A stretch of 64,000 nt of DNA, from NCBI RefSeq assembly GCF_003030345.1, contig NZ_CP028158.1, positions 3,286,001 to 3,350,000 on the forward strand, written 5' to 3'. Numbering within the stretch: position 1 is the stretch's first letter; each line of letters starts with the position of its first letter. A program made the position numbers and the translations under genes. Positions 43,453-53,776 of the stretch are shown piece after piece. The notes beneath the pieces were generated by a model that was not told the origin of the DNA, searched no databases, and was given only the letters and a program-made list of their open reading frames with translations. Source of the DNA: Plantactinospora sp. BC1 (lineage in GTDB: Bacteria; Actinomycetota; Actinomycetes; Mycobacteriales; Micromonosporaceae).

Positions 43453-46400
43453 GTGTCGACCCAGCAGACTTCGCAGGAAAATCCACTGGCGGGGTTCGGC
43501 CCCAATGAGTGGATCGTCGAGGAAATGTACCAGCGCTACCTCGCCGACCCCGCCAGCGTCGATCCAGCCTGGCACGACTTCTTCGCCGACTACCGACCCG
43601 CCGCCGCGCAGTCCGGCGCGGACGGCGACACCGACGACGCCAAGGTGAGCGGCGGGAAGGGCGGCTCCGGCACGGCCGTCGAGAAGCCTCCCGCGACCGC
43701 ACGCACCTCCGCCAGGACCGAGGCCGCGCCGGCCACCCCGGCCAGCAGCCCGGCGCCGGCCAAGCGCGCCACCCCGGCACCGGACGGCAAGGCCGCCGCC
43801 GCGCCGAAGCCGGCCGCGAGCGCGCCGAAGGCCGCCGCACCGAGCAGCGCCGGCAAGGCCGCCGCACCGGGTACCGCCGGCAAGGCCGCCGCGACCAAGC
43901 CCACCGGCAGCCAGACCACCCCGCTGCGCGGTGTGGCCGCCCGGATCGTGCAGAACATGGACGCCTCGCTGTCGGTGCCGACCGCGACCAGCGTCCGCGC
44001 GGTACCGGCGAAGCTGCTGGTCGACAACCGCATCGTGATCAACAACCACCTGGCCCGGGGCCGGGGCGGCAAGGTCAGTTTCACCCACCTGATCGGGTGG
44101 GCGCTGATCAAGGCGCTCGCCGAGCACCCGGAGATGAACAACTCCTTCACCGAGGTCGACGGCAAGCCGGCGCTGGTCAAGCCGGAGCACGTCAACCTGG
44201 GCATCGCGATCGACCTGGCCAGGCCGGACGGCTCGCGCACCCTGGTGGTGCCGTCGATCAAGGCCGGCGAGCAGATGGACTTCCGGCAGTTCTGGCAGGC
44301 GTACGAGGACATCGTCCGGCGGGCCCGGCGCAACGAGCTGACCATGGAGGACCACGGCGGTACGACGATCTCGCTGACCAACCCGGGCGGGATCGGCACC
44401 GTGCACTCCCAGCCGAGGCTGATGGCCGGCCAGGGCACCATCATCGGGGTCGGCGCGATGGAGTACCCGGCGCCGTACCAGGGGATGTCCGAGGAGACCC
44501 TCGCCGAGCTGGCGGTCAGCAAGATCATCACGCTGACCAGCACCTACGACCACCGGATCATCCAGGGCGCGCAGTCCGGCGAGTTCCTCAAGACGATCCA
44601 CGAGCTGGTCCTCGGCGAGCACGGCTTCTACGACGAGATCTTCACCTCGCTGCGCATCCCCTACGAGCCGGTGCGCTGGATGCGGGACGTGGCGGTCAGC
44701 TCCGAGGGGCAGATCGACAAGACCGCCCGGGTGATCGAGATCATCCACGCCTACCGGGTCCGTGGACACCTGATGGCGGACACCGATCCGCTGGAGTTCA
44801 AGATCCGTAAGCACCCGGACCTCGACGTACTCCAGCACGGCCTGACCCTGTGGGACCTGGACCGCACCTTCCCGGTCGGCGGCTTCGCCGGCAAGCAGAA
44901 GATGAAGCTGCGCGAGGTCCTCGGGGTGCTCCGGGACTCGTACTGCCGCCGCGTCGGCGTGGAGTACATGCACATCCAGGACCCGGAGGAGCGGCGCTGG
45001 ATCCAGGAGCGGATAGAGCGCAAGTACACCAAGCCGGCGCCGGACGAGCAGAAGCACGTACTCAACCGGCTCAACGCGGCCGAGGCGTTCGAGACCTTCC
45101 TCCAGACCAAGTACGTCGGCCAGAAGCGCTTCTCGCTGGAGGGCGGCGAGTCGCTGATCCCGCTGCTCGGCGAGGTGCTGGAGTCGGCCGCCGAGAACGA
45201 CCTGGACGAGGTCGTGATCGGGATGGCCCACCGGGGCCGGCTGAACGTGCTGGCCAACATCGTCGGCAAGCCGTACGAGAAGATCTTCTCGGAGTTCGAG
45301 GGGCACCTCGACCCGCGTTCGACGCAGGGCTCCGGCGACGTGAAATACCACCTGGGTCAGGCCGGCAAGTTCACCACGCCGGACGGCGAGCACTCGATCA
45401 AGGTGTCGGTGACCGCCAACCCGTCGCACCTGGAGGCGGTCGACCCGGTGCTGGAGGGGATCGTCCGGGCCAAGCAGGACCGGATCGACCTCAAGCTGGA
45501 GGGCTACACCGTGCTGCCGGTGGCGGTGCACGGCGATGCCGCCTTCGCCGGCCAGGGCGTGGTGGCCGAGACGCTCAACCTGTCGCAACTGCGCGGCTAC
45601 CGCACCGGCGGCACCGTGCACGTGGTGGTGAACAACCAGGTCGGCTTCACCACCGCCCCGGAATACTCGCGCTCCAGCCTCTACAGCACCGACGTGGCCC
45701 GGATGATCCAGGCGCCGATCTTCCACGTGAACGGCGACGACCCGGAGGCCGTGGTCCGGGTGGCCCGGCTGGCCTTCGAATACCGGCAGGCGTTCAACAA
45801 GGACGTCGTGATCGACATGGTCTGCTACCGGCGGCGCGGGCACAACGAGGGCGACGACCCGGCGATGTCCAACCCGCTGATGTACAAGATCATTGACTCG
45901 AAGCGGTCGGTCCGGAAGCTCTACACCGAGGAGCTGATCGGGCGCGGCGACATCACCGTGGAGGACGCGGAGGAACTGCTGCGCGACTTCCAGGCCCAGT
46001 TGGAGCGGGTCTTCAAGGCCACCCGGGACGCCGCCTCGTCGGCCCGGCAGGCCGCCCGGCCGCGCCGGCAGCCGGAGCCCGAGCCGCAGGTGGAGACCGC
46101 CACCACCGTCGCCGCGCTCCGCGCGGTCGGCACGGCGCACACCTCGCTGCCCGACGGCTTCACCCCGCACAAGCGGATCCAGCAGTTGCTGGACCGGCGG
46201 GCCAAGATGACCGAGGCCGGCAACATCGACTGGGGCCTCGGCGAGATCATCGCCTTCGGCACGCTGCTCCAGGACGGCGTCACGGTCCGGCTCGCCGGCC
46301 AGGACTCCCGGCGCGGCACCTTCGTGCAGCGGCACGCCGTGATCGTCGACTCCCGGACCGGGGCCGAGCACACCCCGCTGGCCACCCTGGCCGGCGACCG

Positions 46401-47253
46401 GGCCCGGTTCTTCGTGCACGACTCGCTGCTCAGCGAGTACGCGGCGATGGGCTTCGAGTACGGCTACTCGGTGGAGAACACCGAGGCGCTGGTGCTCTGG
46501 GAGGCGCAGTTCGGCGACTTCGCCAACGGCGCGCAGACCGTGGTCGACGAGTTCATCTCGTCCGGCGAGGTGAAGTGGGCCCAGCAGTCGGCGGTGACCC
46601 TGCTGCTGCCGCACGGGCACGAGGGGCAGGGCCCGGACCACACCTCCGGCCGGCCGGAGCGGTTCCTCCAGCTCTGCGCCGAGGACAACATGCGGATCGC
46701 CATCCCGAGCACCCCGGCGAACTACTTCCACCTGCTTCGCCGGCAGGCGCTCTCGCCGAAGCGCAAGCCGCTGGTGGTCTTCACCCCGAAGTCCCTGCTC
46801 CGGCACAAGCTCTGCGTCTCCAGTGTCGAGGACTTCACCACCGGCACCTTCCAGCCGGTGCTGACCGACAGCTCGGGCGTGGCGCCGGAGGCGGTCAAGC
46901 GGGTGCTGCTCTGCTCCGGCAAGGTCTACTACGACCTGCTCCAGGCCCGTACCGACCGGGGCATCACCGACACCGCGATCGTCCGGATGGAGCAGCTCTA
47001 TCCGCTGCCGATCGAGGAGGTCCGGGCCGCGCTGGCGCAGTACCCGAACGCCGAGGACTTCGCCTGGGTCCAGGAGGAGCCGGCCAACCAGGGCGCCTGG
47101 TCGTTCGTCGCGCTCAACCTGCTGGAGCACCTGGAGGGGGTACGCCTGCGCCGGATCTCCCGGCCGGCGGCGGCCGCCCCGGCGGTCGGCTCGGCGAAGA
47201 TGCACGACGCCGAGCAGTCGGCGCTGATCGAGGCGGCACTGCCCCGCCCCTGA
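43453..47253 (+). CDS. kgd: multifunctional 2-oxoglutarate decarboxylase/dehydrogenase E1 with succinyltransferase domain
   Basis: 1266 residues from a GTG. Order: N-terminal [19 protein letters not shown] helix; Ala/Pro/Lys-rich linker (~60-160); E2-type acyltransferase catalytic domain (~160-400) with NNSFTEVDG and the catalytic HRIIQG; then the thiamine-diphosphate E1 region with [33 protein letters not shown] and [10 protein letters not shown], and the C-terminal transketolase-like part ([14 protein letters not shown]). This is the actinobacterial fused KGD/SucA-type enzyme of the TCA cycle that joins E1 and E2 functions. It is usually regulated by GarA/OdhI. Transcribed alone. Confidence 0.95.
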   Translation: MSTQQTSQENPLAGFGPNEWIVEEMYQRYLADPASVDPAWHDFFADYRPAAAQSGADGDTDDAKVSGGKGGSGTAVEKPPATARTSARTEAAPATPASSPAPAKRATPAPDGKAAAAPKPAASAPKAAAPSSAGKAAAPGTAGKAAATKPTGSQTTPLRGVAARIVQNMDASLSVPTATSVRAVPAKLLVDNRIVINNHLARGRGGKVSFTHLIGWALIKALAEHPEMNNSFTEVDGKPALVKPEHVNLGIAIDLARPDGSRTLVVPSIKAGEQMDFRQFWQAYEDIVRRARRNELTMEDHGGTTISLTNPGGIGTVHSQPRLMAGQGTIIGVGAMEYPAPYQGMSEETLAELAVSKIITLTSTYDHRIIQGAQSGEFLKTIHELVLGEHGFYDEIFTSLRIPYEPVRWMRDVAVSSEGQIDKTARVIEIIHAYRVRGHLMADTDPLEFKIRKHPDLDVLQHGLTLWDLDRTFPVGGFAGKQKMKLREVLGVLRDSYCRRVGVEYMHIQDPEERRWIQERIERKYTKPAPDEQKHVLNRLNAAEAFETFLQTKYVGQKRFSLEGGESLIPLLGEVLESAAENDLDEVVIGMAHRGRLNVLANIVGKPYEKIFSEFEGHLDPRSTQGSGDVKYHLGQAGKFTTPDGEHSIKVSVTANPSHLEAVDPVLEGIVRAKQDRIDLKLEGYTVLPVAVHGDAAFAGQGVVAETLNLSQLRGYRTGGTVHVVVNNQVGFTTAPEYSRSSLYSTDVARMIQAPIFHVNGDDPEAVVRVARLAFEYRQAFNKDVVIDMVCYRRRGHNEGDDPAMSNPLMYKIIDSKRSVRKLYTEELIGRGDITVEDAEELLRDFQAQLERVFKATRDAASSARQAARPRRQPEPEPQVETATTVAALRAVGTAHTSLPDGFTPHKRIQQLLDRRAKMTEAGNIDWGLGEIIAFGTLLQDGVTVRLAGQDSRRGTFVQRHAVIVDSRTGAEHTPLATLAGDRARFFVHDSLLSEYAAMGFEYGYSVENTEALVLWEAQFGDFANGAQTVVDEFISSGEVKWAQQSAVTLLLPHGHEGQGPDHTSGRPERFLQLCAEDNMRIAIPSTPANYFHLLRRQALSPKRKPLVVFTPKSLLRHKLCVSSVEDFTTGTFQPVLTDSSGVAPEAVKRVLLCSGKVYYDLLQARTDRGITDTAIVRMEQLYPLPIEEVRAALAQYPNAEDFAWVQEEPANQGAWSFVALNLLEHLEGVRLRRISRPAAAAPAVGSAKMHDAEQSALIEAALPRP

Positions 47254-47262
47254 GGTAGGTGA

Positions 47263-47306
47263 GGAGGGGCCCCTTCATACGGAAAGCGATATGAGGGGGC
47301 TCCTCC
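47263..47306 (+). terminator. 17-bp hairpin downstream of kgd
   Basis: 47263-47279 pairs with 47290-47306 with two G-U pairs and a ten-base loop. It ends 27 bases before the next start, so it could be a terminator or an attenuator for the small following gene. Confidence 0.65.
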
Positions 47307-47332
47307 CTCCAGCACCGTCGAGAGAGGACGTC

Positions 47333-47512
47333 GTGTACTTCACCGACCGAGGCATCGAGGAGCTCGTCGAGCGCCGGGGTACCGAGACGGTCACCCTGGA
47401 GTGGCTGGGCGCGCGGCTGCGCGACTTCGTCGACCTGAACCCGGAGTTCGAGACGCCGGTCGAGCGGTTTGCCACCTGGCTGGCCCGACTCGACGACGAA
47501 GACGACCTCTGA
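47333..47512 (+). CDS. small protein, DUF6104 family
   Basis: 59 residues from a GTG after GAGAGGACGTC. The short sequence (YFTDRGIEELVERRGTETV, LGARLRDFVDLNP, FETPVERFATWLARLDDED) matches a conserved actinobacterial small protein commonly found next to kgd. It is acidic and helical; no function is known. The constant location next to 2-oxoglutarate decarboxylase may hint at a role there. Confidence 0.75.
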   Translation: MYFTDRGIEELVERRGTETVTLEWLGARLRDFVDLNPEFETPVERFATWLARLDDEDDL

Positions 47513-47575
47513 CGGCCCCTACGATGCTCCCACCGGGCGGTGGCAGCCCCAGCGGGCAGCTCGGCAGCGGGCGGC

Positions 47576-47746
47576 TCAGCCGAGCGCGAGCCAGCCGACC
47601 AGCGCGGCCACCACTACGACCGCGACCGCGATCCCGGCGATCAACGGCAGCCTGGACGGCGGTTCGGCGGTCGCCGATTCGGGAGAGTGCACGAAGGCCC
47701 GGAACGCCTCGGTGTTGCCGCTGGGGTCGGGGTGCTGATCAGCCAT
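47576..47746 (-). CDS. small single-helix membrane protein, 56 aa
   Basis: Starts at the ATG at 47746. About 33 polar residues (ADQHPDPSGNTEAFRAFVHS) are followed by one C-terminal membrane helix (LIAGIAVAVVVVAALVGWLAL), so it is a tail-anchored protein. It converges with the DUF6104 gene. No family assigned. Confidence 0.55.
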   Translation of the reverse strand: MADQHPDPSGNTEAFRAFVHSPESATAEPPSRLPLIAGIAVAVVVVAALVGWLALG

Positions 47747-47859
47747 GCCGAGCACGATAGCGAACCGGGGCACGGTCGGGCTTGCCCTACCCTCGCCGCC
47801 CGGCCGCCCCTACCCCGGACCAGGGTGCTCGCCGGATCGAGCCTGACCGTTCCGGCTCA

Positions 47860-47865
47860 TAGCGT
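47860..47865 (+). promoter_or_regulatory. -10 box (TAGCGT) for leaderless MMPL gene
   Basis: TAGCGT ends six bases before the ATG at 47872; no ribosome site is present. Confidence 0.45.
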
Positions 47866-47871
47866 CGGGTC

Positions 47872-50130
47872 ATGACCACGTCGACGCTTCTGCCGCCGCC
47901 GGACACCGGCTCCGACGCCGGCCCCGCGGCCTCCCGCAACCGCAACCTGGCCGCGAGAATCGCCGGCTGGAGCGCCCGGCACCGGGGCATCGCCGTCCTC
48001 GGTTGGCTACTCTTCGTCGTCGCGGCGACCGCGCTCAGCGCCGTCGTCGGCACGGTCGAGGCCAGGAACAGCGAGTCCGGGCACGGCGACTCCCGCCGGG
48101 CGGACGAGATCATCGCCGCCGCCGGCTTCCCCGACCGGGCCGCCGAGATGGTACTGGTCGAGAGCGACGACCTGGTCGCGGAGGATCCCGCCTTCCGGGC
48201 GGCCGTCACCGACACGGTGGCGGCCGTCGAGCGTACCGGCCAGGTGCTGGACGTCCGGTCCGACGCGGTTTCCGGCGACCGGCACGCCGTACTCGTCACC
48301 TTCGCCCTGACCGGGCCGGCCGAGGGCGCCGCCGACCGGGTCGGACCGGTACGCGACGCGGTCGCCGCCGTGCAACGCGACCATCCCGAGCTGTACGTGG
48401 CGCAGACCGGCGGAGCCAGCATCGGCGAGGCGATCGGCAGGACCCTGGACGCGGACATGCACCGGCTGTCGATGCTCTCCATCCCGGTGACGCTGGGCAT
48501 CCTGATCGTGGCGTTCGGGGCACTGCTCGCCGCCGTACTGCCGATGGGGCTGGCCCTGACCGCGTTCCTGGGCTCGCTCGGGCTGCTCGCCGCGGCCAGC
48601 CGGCTCGCTCCGGCGGTCGACACCACCATGCACCTGATGCTGCTGATGGGGCTCGCGGTCGGGGTGGACTACTGCCTGTTCTACCTGCGCCGGGAGCGGG
48701 AGGAGCGGGCCCGGGGCGCCACTGCCGAACGGGCGCTGGAGATCGCCGCCGCCACCTCCGGCCGGTCGGTGCTGATCTCGGCGCTGACCGTGATCATCGC
48801 GATGTCCGGGATGTTCCTGACCCAGGACACCACCTTCATCAGCCTGGCCACCGGCACGATCCTGGTGGTCGCCACCGCCGCCGTCGGGGCGCTCACCGTG
48901 TTGCCGGCGGTGCTGAGCAAGCTCGGCGACCGGATCGACCTGGGCCGGGTGCCGGGGCTCTACCGCCGCCGGTCGAGCGGCCGGTTCTGGCGCACCACGA
49001 TGAACCTGGTGCTGCGCCGGCCCGGCATCTCCGCCGCGCTGGCCGCCGTCGCCCTGCTGACCCTGGCCGTGCCGCTGCTCGGGATGCGGACCGCCGAGGA
49101 GGACGTCACCGCGCTGAAGAACCCGGCCCCGGCGCTGAGCGCCTTCCTGCGGGTCAAGGCCGCCTTCCCCGGCGGGGCCGAGCCGGCGGTCGTGGCGATC
49201 CGGGCGGACGACGTGACCACGCCGGCCCTGACCGCCGCGATCGACGACCTGAAGAGCCGGGCGCTGGCCACCGGCCAACTGCACGAGCCGGTCACCGTCG
49301 AGGTCAACCCGGACCGGACCGTCGCGGTGGTCAAGGTGGGACTCTCCGGCTCCGGCGTCGACGCCGCCTCCGAGCAGGCGGTACGCACCCTGCGCGAACA
49401 GGTCGTCCCACGCACCGTGCAAGGGGTGGACGGTGCCGAGGTACTCGTGACCGGGCTGGCCGCCGACTCGGTCGACTTCAACGCGGCGCTGGGCCGCAGC
49501 GTGCCGCTGGTCTTCGGTTTCGTGCTGGGGCTGGCGTTCCTGCTGATGCTGGTGTCGTTCCGGTCGCTGGTGGTGGCGGTGACCGCGATCGTGCTCAACC
49601 TGCTCTCGGTGGCCGCCGCGTACGGGCTGCTGGTGGTGGTCTTCCAGCACGGCTGGGGCGAGGCGCTGCTCGGCTTCGAGTCGGTCGGCTCGATCACCAA
49701 CTGGGTACCGCTGTTCCTCTTCGTGATCCTGTTCGGGTTGTCGATGGACTACCACGTCTTCGTACTCAGCCGGATCCGCGAGGGGCACGACCGGGGCTGG
49801 CCGAACAAGCTGGCGATCTCCCGGGGCATCCGGGGTACCGCCGGGGTGATCACCAGCGCCGCCGTGGTGATGGTCGCGGTCTTCGCCCTCTTCACCACCG
49901 GCACGGTGGTGTCGATGAAGGAACTCGGCTTCGGGCTGGCGATCGCGGTGCTGATCGACGCGACCATCGTCCGGGCGGTACTGCTGCCCTCGGTGATGGT
50001 GCTGCTCGGGGAGCGGAACTGGTATCTGCCCCGGTGGCTGGGCTGGCTGCCCCGGCTCGCGCCCGACGAGGTGCCGTCGGGCGGGCTGCCGCAGGGCGTG
50101 CCCACCGGGGCCGGGGCGTCGGTGCGCTGA
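47872..50130 (+). CDS. MMPL/RND-family transporter
   Basis: 752 residues. Typical of the MMPL family: a first membrane helix (IAVLGWLLFVVAATALSAVVG), a ~120-residue outside loop, five helices (to ~330) including GLAVGVDYCLFYLRREREER, then a second half with the same layout (ILFGLSMDYHVFVLSRIREG). The paired G-x-x-x-D-Y motif drives proton-dependent transport. Such proteins export lipids or hydrophobic compounds. It is translated without a leader and is not clustered with biosynthetic genes. Confidence 0.9.
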   Translation: MTTSTLLPPPDTGSDAGPAASRNRNLAARIAGWSARHRGIAVLGWLLFVVAATALSAVVGTVEARNSESGHGDSRRADEIIAAAGFPDRAAEMVLVESDDLVAEDPAFRAAVTDTVAAVERTGQVLDVRSDAVSGDRHAVLVTFALTGPAEGAADRVGPVRDAVAAVQRDHPELYVAQTGGASIGEAIGRTLDADMHRLSMLSIPVTLGILIVAFGALLAAVLPMGLALTAFLGSLGLLAAASRLAPAVDTTMHLMLLMGLAVGVDYCLFYLRREREERARGATAERALEIAAATSGRSVLISALTVIIAMSGMFLTQDTTFISLATGTILVVATAAVGALTVLPAVLSKLGDRIDLGRVPGLYRRRSSGRFWRTTMNLVLRRPGISAALAAVALLTLAVPLLGMRTAEEDVTALKNPAPALSAFLRVKAAFPGGAEPAVVAIRADDVTTPALTAAIDDLKSRALATGQLHEPVTVEVNPDRTVAVVKVGLSGSGVDAASEQAVRTLREQVVPRTVQGVDGAEVLVTGLAADSVDFNAALGRSVPLVFGFVLGLAFLLMLVSFRSLVVAVTAIVLNLLSVAAAYGLLVVVFQHGWGEALLGFESVGSITNWVPLFLFVILFGLSMDYHVFVLSRIREGHDRGWPNKLAISRGIRGTAGVITSAAVVMVAVFALFTTGTVVSMKELGFGLAIAVLIDATIVRAVLLPSVMVLLGERNWYLPRWLGWLPRLAPDEVPSGGLPQGVPTGAGASVR

Positions 50131-50252
50131 GCCGACCGGGCCGGGGGACGGTTGCCGGGCAACGGCGGATCGGGGGCGGACGGCGGGACAAACCGTCCGG
50201 GTGGCCGCCGTACGAGGACCGGAAAGCTGGCCTCGTACGGCGTTCCGCCGTC

Positions 50253-50258
50253 TAGCGT
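50253..50258 (+). promoter_or_regulatory. -10 box (TAGCGT) for leaderless hydrolase gene
   Basis: TAGCGT ends seven bases before the GTG at 50266; there is no ribosome site. Confidence 0.45.
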
Positions 50259-50265
50259 CGATGCT

Positions 50266-51213
50266 GTGCGCGTGAACCCCAGGGTCTCGGGGCTCTTCGT
50301 CCTGTTACTGCCCATCGCGCTCACCGCCAGCGGGTGGGTGGTCGCCGCTCCGGCTCCCGCGGCCTCGCCCGGTTCAGCCCCGGATCGGACGTACGCGGTC
50401 GGCGTGCGTACGCTCGATCTCGGTCGCGGCACCGCCCGCCCGCTCCGGGTCACCATCTGGTATCCGGCCCGGGACGACCGGCCGCAGCGCCCCGCCGCCG
50501 GGCCGGGCACGCCCCGCCGGGACGCCCCGGTCGCGGCCGGCCGGTTCCCGATCGTGCTCTTCAGCCACGGCCTGCACAGCCTGCCGGAGCTGCACGCCCC
50601 GCTGACCACCCGGTGGGCCTCGGCCGGTTTCGTGGTCGCCGCGCCGGCCTATCCGCACACGAAGCGGGCGGCGCGGCGCTTCGACCGTGGCGACATCCGC
50701 CGCCAGCCCGGTGACGCCTGGCGGGTGATCCAGCACCTGAGCCGGCTGGACCAGGGCTCCGACGACAGCTTCGCCGGGCATCTGGCGGTGACCCGGATCG
50801 GCGCGGTGGGGCACTCCGCCGGTGGCTACACCACCGCCGGGCTCTTCGCGCCGGGGCATTCGGCGTGGCTGCGCGGCGGGATCGTGATCGGTGGCGCCGG
50901 AATGCCCGGAGCGACCTTCGGCGGGCCGCCGGCGCCGCTGCTCTTCGTGCACGGTGACGCGGACCGGGTCGTACCGCTGGCCCGTGCTCGGGACGCCTTC
51001 CGCCGGGTGCCCTGGCCGAAGGCTTTCCTGACGGTACGCGGCCAGGGGCACGGCGAGTACCTCATCCCGGGCCGGCGCGGCTTCGCCCAGGTCCTGGCCG
51101 CGACGACCGAGTTCCTGCGCTGGACGCTCTACGGCGACGCCCGGGCCCGGCGCGACCTTCCGGCCGGTGCCGCCGATCCCGGCAGCACCGTCTTCGCCGA
51201 CGGCCTCGACTGA
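50266..51213 (+). CDS. secreted alpha/beta-hydrolase, copy 1
   Basis: 315 residues. N-terminal signal peptide (LFVLLLPIALTASGWVVAAPAPAAS). The hydrolase has oxyanion FSHGLHSLPE, nucleophile GHSAGGYTT, acid HGDADRVVP and histidine GQGHGEY, in the order of PAF-acetylhydrolase/chlorophyllase-like enzymes. It is a paralogue of the next gene (same strand, ~120 bases apart). Its leaderless start is supported by a TAGCGT box seven bases upstream. Substrate unknown; esters of small lipids or polyesters are possible. Confidence 0.82.
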   Translation: MRVNPRVSGLFVLLLPIALTASGWVVAAPAPAASPGSAPDRTYAVGVRTLDLGRGTARPLRVTIWYPARDDRPQRPAAGPGTPRRDAPVAAGRFPIVLFSHGLHSLPELHAPLTTRWASAGFVVAAPAYPHTKRAARRFDRGDIRRQPGDAWRVIQHLSRLDQGSDDSFAGHLAVTRIGAVGHSAGGYTTAGLFAPGHSAWLRGGIVIGGAGMPGATFGGPPAPLLFVHGDADRVVPLARARDAFRRVPWPKAFLTVRGQGHGEYLIPGRRGFAQVLAATTEFLRWTLYGDARARRDLPAGAADPGSTVFADGLD

Positions 51214-51232
51214 GGGTTTCCCGACCCGCTGA

Positions 51233-51265
51233 TCGACGGCACCGGTGGTCGACGGCACCCGGTGG
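51233..51265. repeat. short tandem repeats between the two hydrolase genes
   Basis: TCGACGGCACCGGTGG (51233-51248) and TCGACGGCACCCGGTGG (51249-51265) are adjacent, with a third partial copy after them. Confidence 0.6.
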
Positions 51266-51320
51266 TCGACGGCCCGTGCCGGCGTCGGCCGAGGCCGGGC
51301 CGGTCGCCCGGTGAGCGGGG

Positions 51321-51326
51321 CAGAAT
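51321..51326 (+). promoter_or_regulatory. -10-like box (CAGAAT) for leaderless second hydrolase gene
   Basis: CAGAAT ends seven bases before the ATG at 51334, mirroring the spacing at the first hydrolase gene; no ribosome site is seen. Confidence 0.35.
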
Positions 51327-51333
51327 CGATGTC

Positions 51334-52329
51334 ATGCCCCGACATCCCCTGCGTGCCACGCTCGCCGTCGTCGCGACCGTCACCACGGCGCTGGCGGTGA
51401 CCCTGACCGGTTGCTCCCGGTCCGGCCGGCCGGTCGCCGAGCCGTCCGCCCCGGCGGCCTCCCCGACTCCGGGCGTCACCGCGTCCGCCGGTCCGCCCCC
51501 GGCCGGGGTGGCACCGAGCCGCCGGTTCGCGGTCGGCGTCCGGGAGTTGGGCTATCGGCGGGGCGCCGACCGCCGGCTGCCGGTCACCGTCTGGTATCCG
51601 GCCGAGGGGGCGTCGGGCGGCTCTCCGGACCGGAACGCCCGGGTCGCCGACGGACGCTTTCCGGTGGTGCTGTTCAGCCACGGCCTGACCGGTCGGCCGT
51701 CGGACTACCGGACGCTGCTGGTGCGCTGGGCGGCGGCGGGCTTCGTGGTGGTGGCGCCGACCTACCCGTACACGAGCCGGGGTGCCACCGAACTCCAGGT
51801 GCTCGACGTGGTCAACCAGCCGGCCGACGCGTCGTACGTGCTGACCCGGGTGCTGGCGCTGGACGGCGAGACCGGCGACCCGCTGCGCGGCCATCTCGCC
51901 GTCGACCGGGTGGCGGCGGCCGGGCACTCGGCGGGCGGGGTCACCACGATCGGGCTCTTCACGGCCGGACGGGACGATCGGCTCGACGCCGGCATCGTGC
52001 TCGCCGGTACCGCCCTCGGGGTCGGCACCGCGTTCAGCGGGGCGGCCGCACCGCAGCTCTTCGTGCACGGCGAGCGCGACGACGTGGTGTCGTACCGGGC
52101 CGGCCGGGCGGCGTACGACCGGGTCCCCTGGCCCAGGGCGATGCTGACGCTGCCGGACGGCGACCACGTCGGCGCGCTGCTCGGCAGCGACGAGCCGGCC
52201 CTCGACGTGGTCGCCGGCACGACCGTGGAGTTCCTCCGCTGGACCCTCTACGGCGACGCCCGGGCGCTGCGCCGGCTGCCGGCCGAGGCGACCCGGGGCG
52301 GGCTGGCCACCCTCGACAACCGGCTCTGA
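51334..52329 (+). CDS. lipoprotein alpha/beta-hydrolase, copy 2
   Basis: 331 residues, close paralogue of the gene before it, but with a lipoprotein signal (TTALAVTLTGC) in place of the plain signal peptide, so it stays on the membrane. Catalytic parts correspond: FSHGLTGRPSDYR, GHSAGGVTT, HGERDDVVS and DGDHVGA. The same VEFLRWTLYGDARALRRLP block ends both. The pair is a tandem duplication with divided location (free versus anchored). A strong terminator follows. Confidence 0.85.
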   Translation: MPRHPLRATLAVVATVTTALAVTLTGCSRSGRPVAEPSAPAASPTPGVTASAGPPPAGVAPSRRFAVGVRELGYRRGADRRLPVTVWYPAEGASGGSPDRNARVADGRFPVVLFSHGLTGRPSDYRTLLVRWAAAGFVVVAPTYPYTSRGATELQVLDVVNQPADASYVLTRVLALDGETGDPLRGHLAVDRVAAAGHSAGGVTTIGLFTAGRDDRLDAGIVLAGTALGVGTAFSGAAAPQLFVHGERDDVVSYRAGRAAYDRVPWPRAMLTLPDGDHVGALLGSDEPALDVVAGTTVEFLRWTLYGDARALRRLPAEATRGGLATLDNRL

Positions 52330-52372
52330 GGCCGCTCCCCCGGCATGCCCCGGGCGGTCGGGCGGAGACGGC

Positions 52373-52409
52373 CGGGCGCGGCCGGTCCTGGCCCGACCGG
52401 CCGCGCCCG
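52373..52409. terminator. bidirectional terminator, 15-bp perfect stem
   Basis: The arm starting CGGGCGCGGCCGGTC at 52373 pairs with 52395-52409 with a seven-base loop, between convergent genes ending at 52329 and 52421. Confidence 0.85.
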
Positions 52410-52420
52410 CGAGGGGTGGA

Positions 52421-53776
52421 CTAACCCACCACCGGCTTCCGGTTGTCCGCGTAGAGGTTGGTCGCCCGGTCCCAACTGATGCCGCGCTGGTCAGGTCGGG
52501 CTATCACGCCATATCTGTGGTTTCGCCCGAAGACATTGCCGGTGAGCCGGATGTTGGCCGCATTCAGATCGGTGCGCACCCCGATTGAATAGTTGCCGCC
52601 GTTGCAGTAATTGCCCTCGAAGACCAGATTCGAGACGATCGGCCCGGTGGTCGATCCGATCATGAGACAGGCGTTGAACGGATCTCTGGTCACCGGGTTG
52701 TACGCATCCAGCGTGTTGCCCCGGACCACGATATTCGAGGCGCCGGTGGTCTGTAGCGTGTCGTTGTGCGAGCCCGGCCCCCGGGTCAGATGGTGGATCC
52801 AGGAATCCTCGACCACCACGTCACTGCCGAGTCGGGGCCCGTCGATGACGTTGCTGATGTCGACCCGGCGCAGCGTGTATTCGCCGCAGCAGACCGCCGC
52901 CGAGTTCTTTCCCTTCCCGTTGATCTCGACATCCTCCACCAGCAGGTTCACGGCGTCGATGGTACGAATCGAATAGATGCCGTCGCAGGTGATCCGGGAC
53001 TTGCGGATCACGACGTTCTTGGCGGTGACGGTGACGCAGCCGGTGATGTTCAGCCCGCTGAGCACCTGGCCGTCCTGAGTCACCTTGATCGATCCGGAGG
53101 CCCGCAGCGTCGTACCGGCCGGCACGCCGGTGTTGTCGGGGCCGGGGAAGGAGGAGGGTGCCCGGCTGGCCGGCGCCCTGGTCACGGTCGCCGAGGCAGC
53201 TCCGTCCGACCCGTCCGGAGAGTCCTCGGGAGCCGGCGTGCCGGGCTCGGCGGTCGGCTCCGGCGTGGCGGGGGAGGGGAGGTCACCGGCGGCCACCGGC
53301 TTGCCGTTCCAGGTCGACATGATGATCGTCGCGGGGGCCTCCGGCGAGTGCATGAAACCGTTCCTGCATCCGGAGACGCGCACCTTGCGGGCCGTGTAGT
53401 TGCCGAAGACGAGACCATTCGTGTCGGGGTCGGTGCACTGGATCCTGGTGTTCTCGATCAGCGCTCCGGAGAAGCCTTCGAAAATCCGTACGGCGTGCGC
53501 TCCGCCGTACTTGATCGTGCTGTTCCTGATCGTGACGTCGTCCGCCTTGATGTGCACGTACCCATCGATCTTGCGGCCGTCGAGCACCGTCCCGTTCCGG
53601 GTAATGGTCATCGAACCGTCGCCACTGCTGGCGACGGCCACGCCGATCCCGGCGAGAATGATCCCGAGCGTCGCCGAACCCACCACCAGGGATCGGGGCG
53701 TACGCCAGCCGCGCCCCAGGGCACGACGAGATGGGGGTCGTTGCCGATTATGCTGACCCGCCACAGAGAAACTCAT
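52421..53776 (-). CDS. membrane-anchored parallel beta-helix protein
   Basis: 451 residues from the ATG at 53776, ten bases after AAGGAG. A membrane anchor or signal (SLVVGSATLGIILAGIGVAVA) precedes two beta-helix blocks that share a pattern: MTITRNGTVLDGRKIDG...DDVTIRNSTIKYGG and IKVTQDGQVLSGLNITG...KNVVIRKSRITCDG, separated by a Pro/Ser-rich linker. The C-terminal block has DTLQTTGASNIVVRGNTLDA, as in right-handed polysaccharide lyases/hydrolases, but no catalytic set is certain. It is probably an exported carbohydrate-active or adhesive protein. The upstream region is unusually AT-rich. Confidence 0.75.
   Translation of the reverse strand: MSFSVAGQHNRQRPPSRRALGRGWRTPRSLVVGSATLGIILAGIGVAVASSGDGSMTITRNGTVLDGRKIDGYVHIKADDVTIRNSTIKYGGAHAVRIFEGFSGALIENTRIQCTDPDTNGLVFGNYTARKVRVSGCRNGFMHSPEAPATIIMSTWNGKPVAAGDLPSPATPEPTAEPGTPAPEDSPDGSDGAASATVTRAPASRAPSSFPGPDNTGVPAGTTLRASGSIKVTQDGQVLSGLNITGCVTVTAKNVVIRKSRITCDGIYSIRTIDAVNLLVEDVEINGKGKNSAAVCCGEYTLRRVDISNVIDGPRLGSDVVVEDSWIHHLTRGPGSHNDTLQTTGASNIVVRGNTLDAYNPVTRDPFNACLMIGSTTGPIVSNLVFEGNYCNGGNYSIGVRTDLNAANIRLTGNVFGRNHRYGVIARPDQRGISWDRATNLYADNRKPVVG

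Noticed and set aside
43444-47205. Long minus-strand frame opposite kgd
   Set aside because: His/Asp/Val/Leu-rich nonsense on the complement of a complete, motif-rich 2-oxoglutarate decarboxylase.
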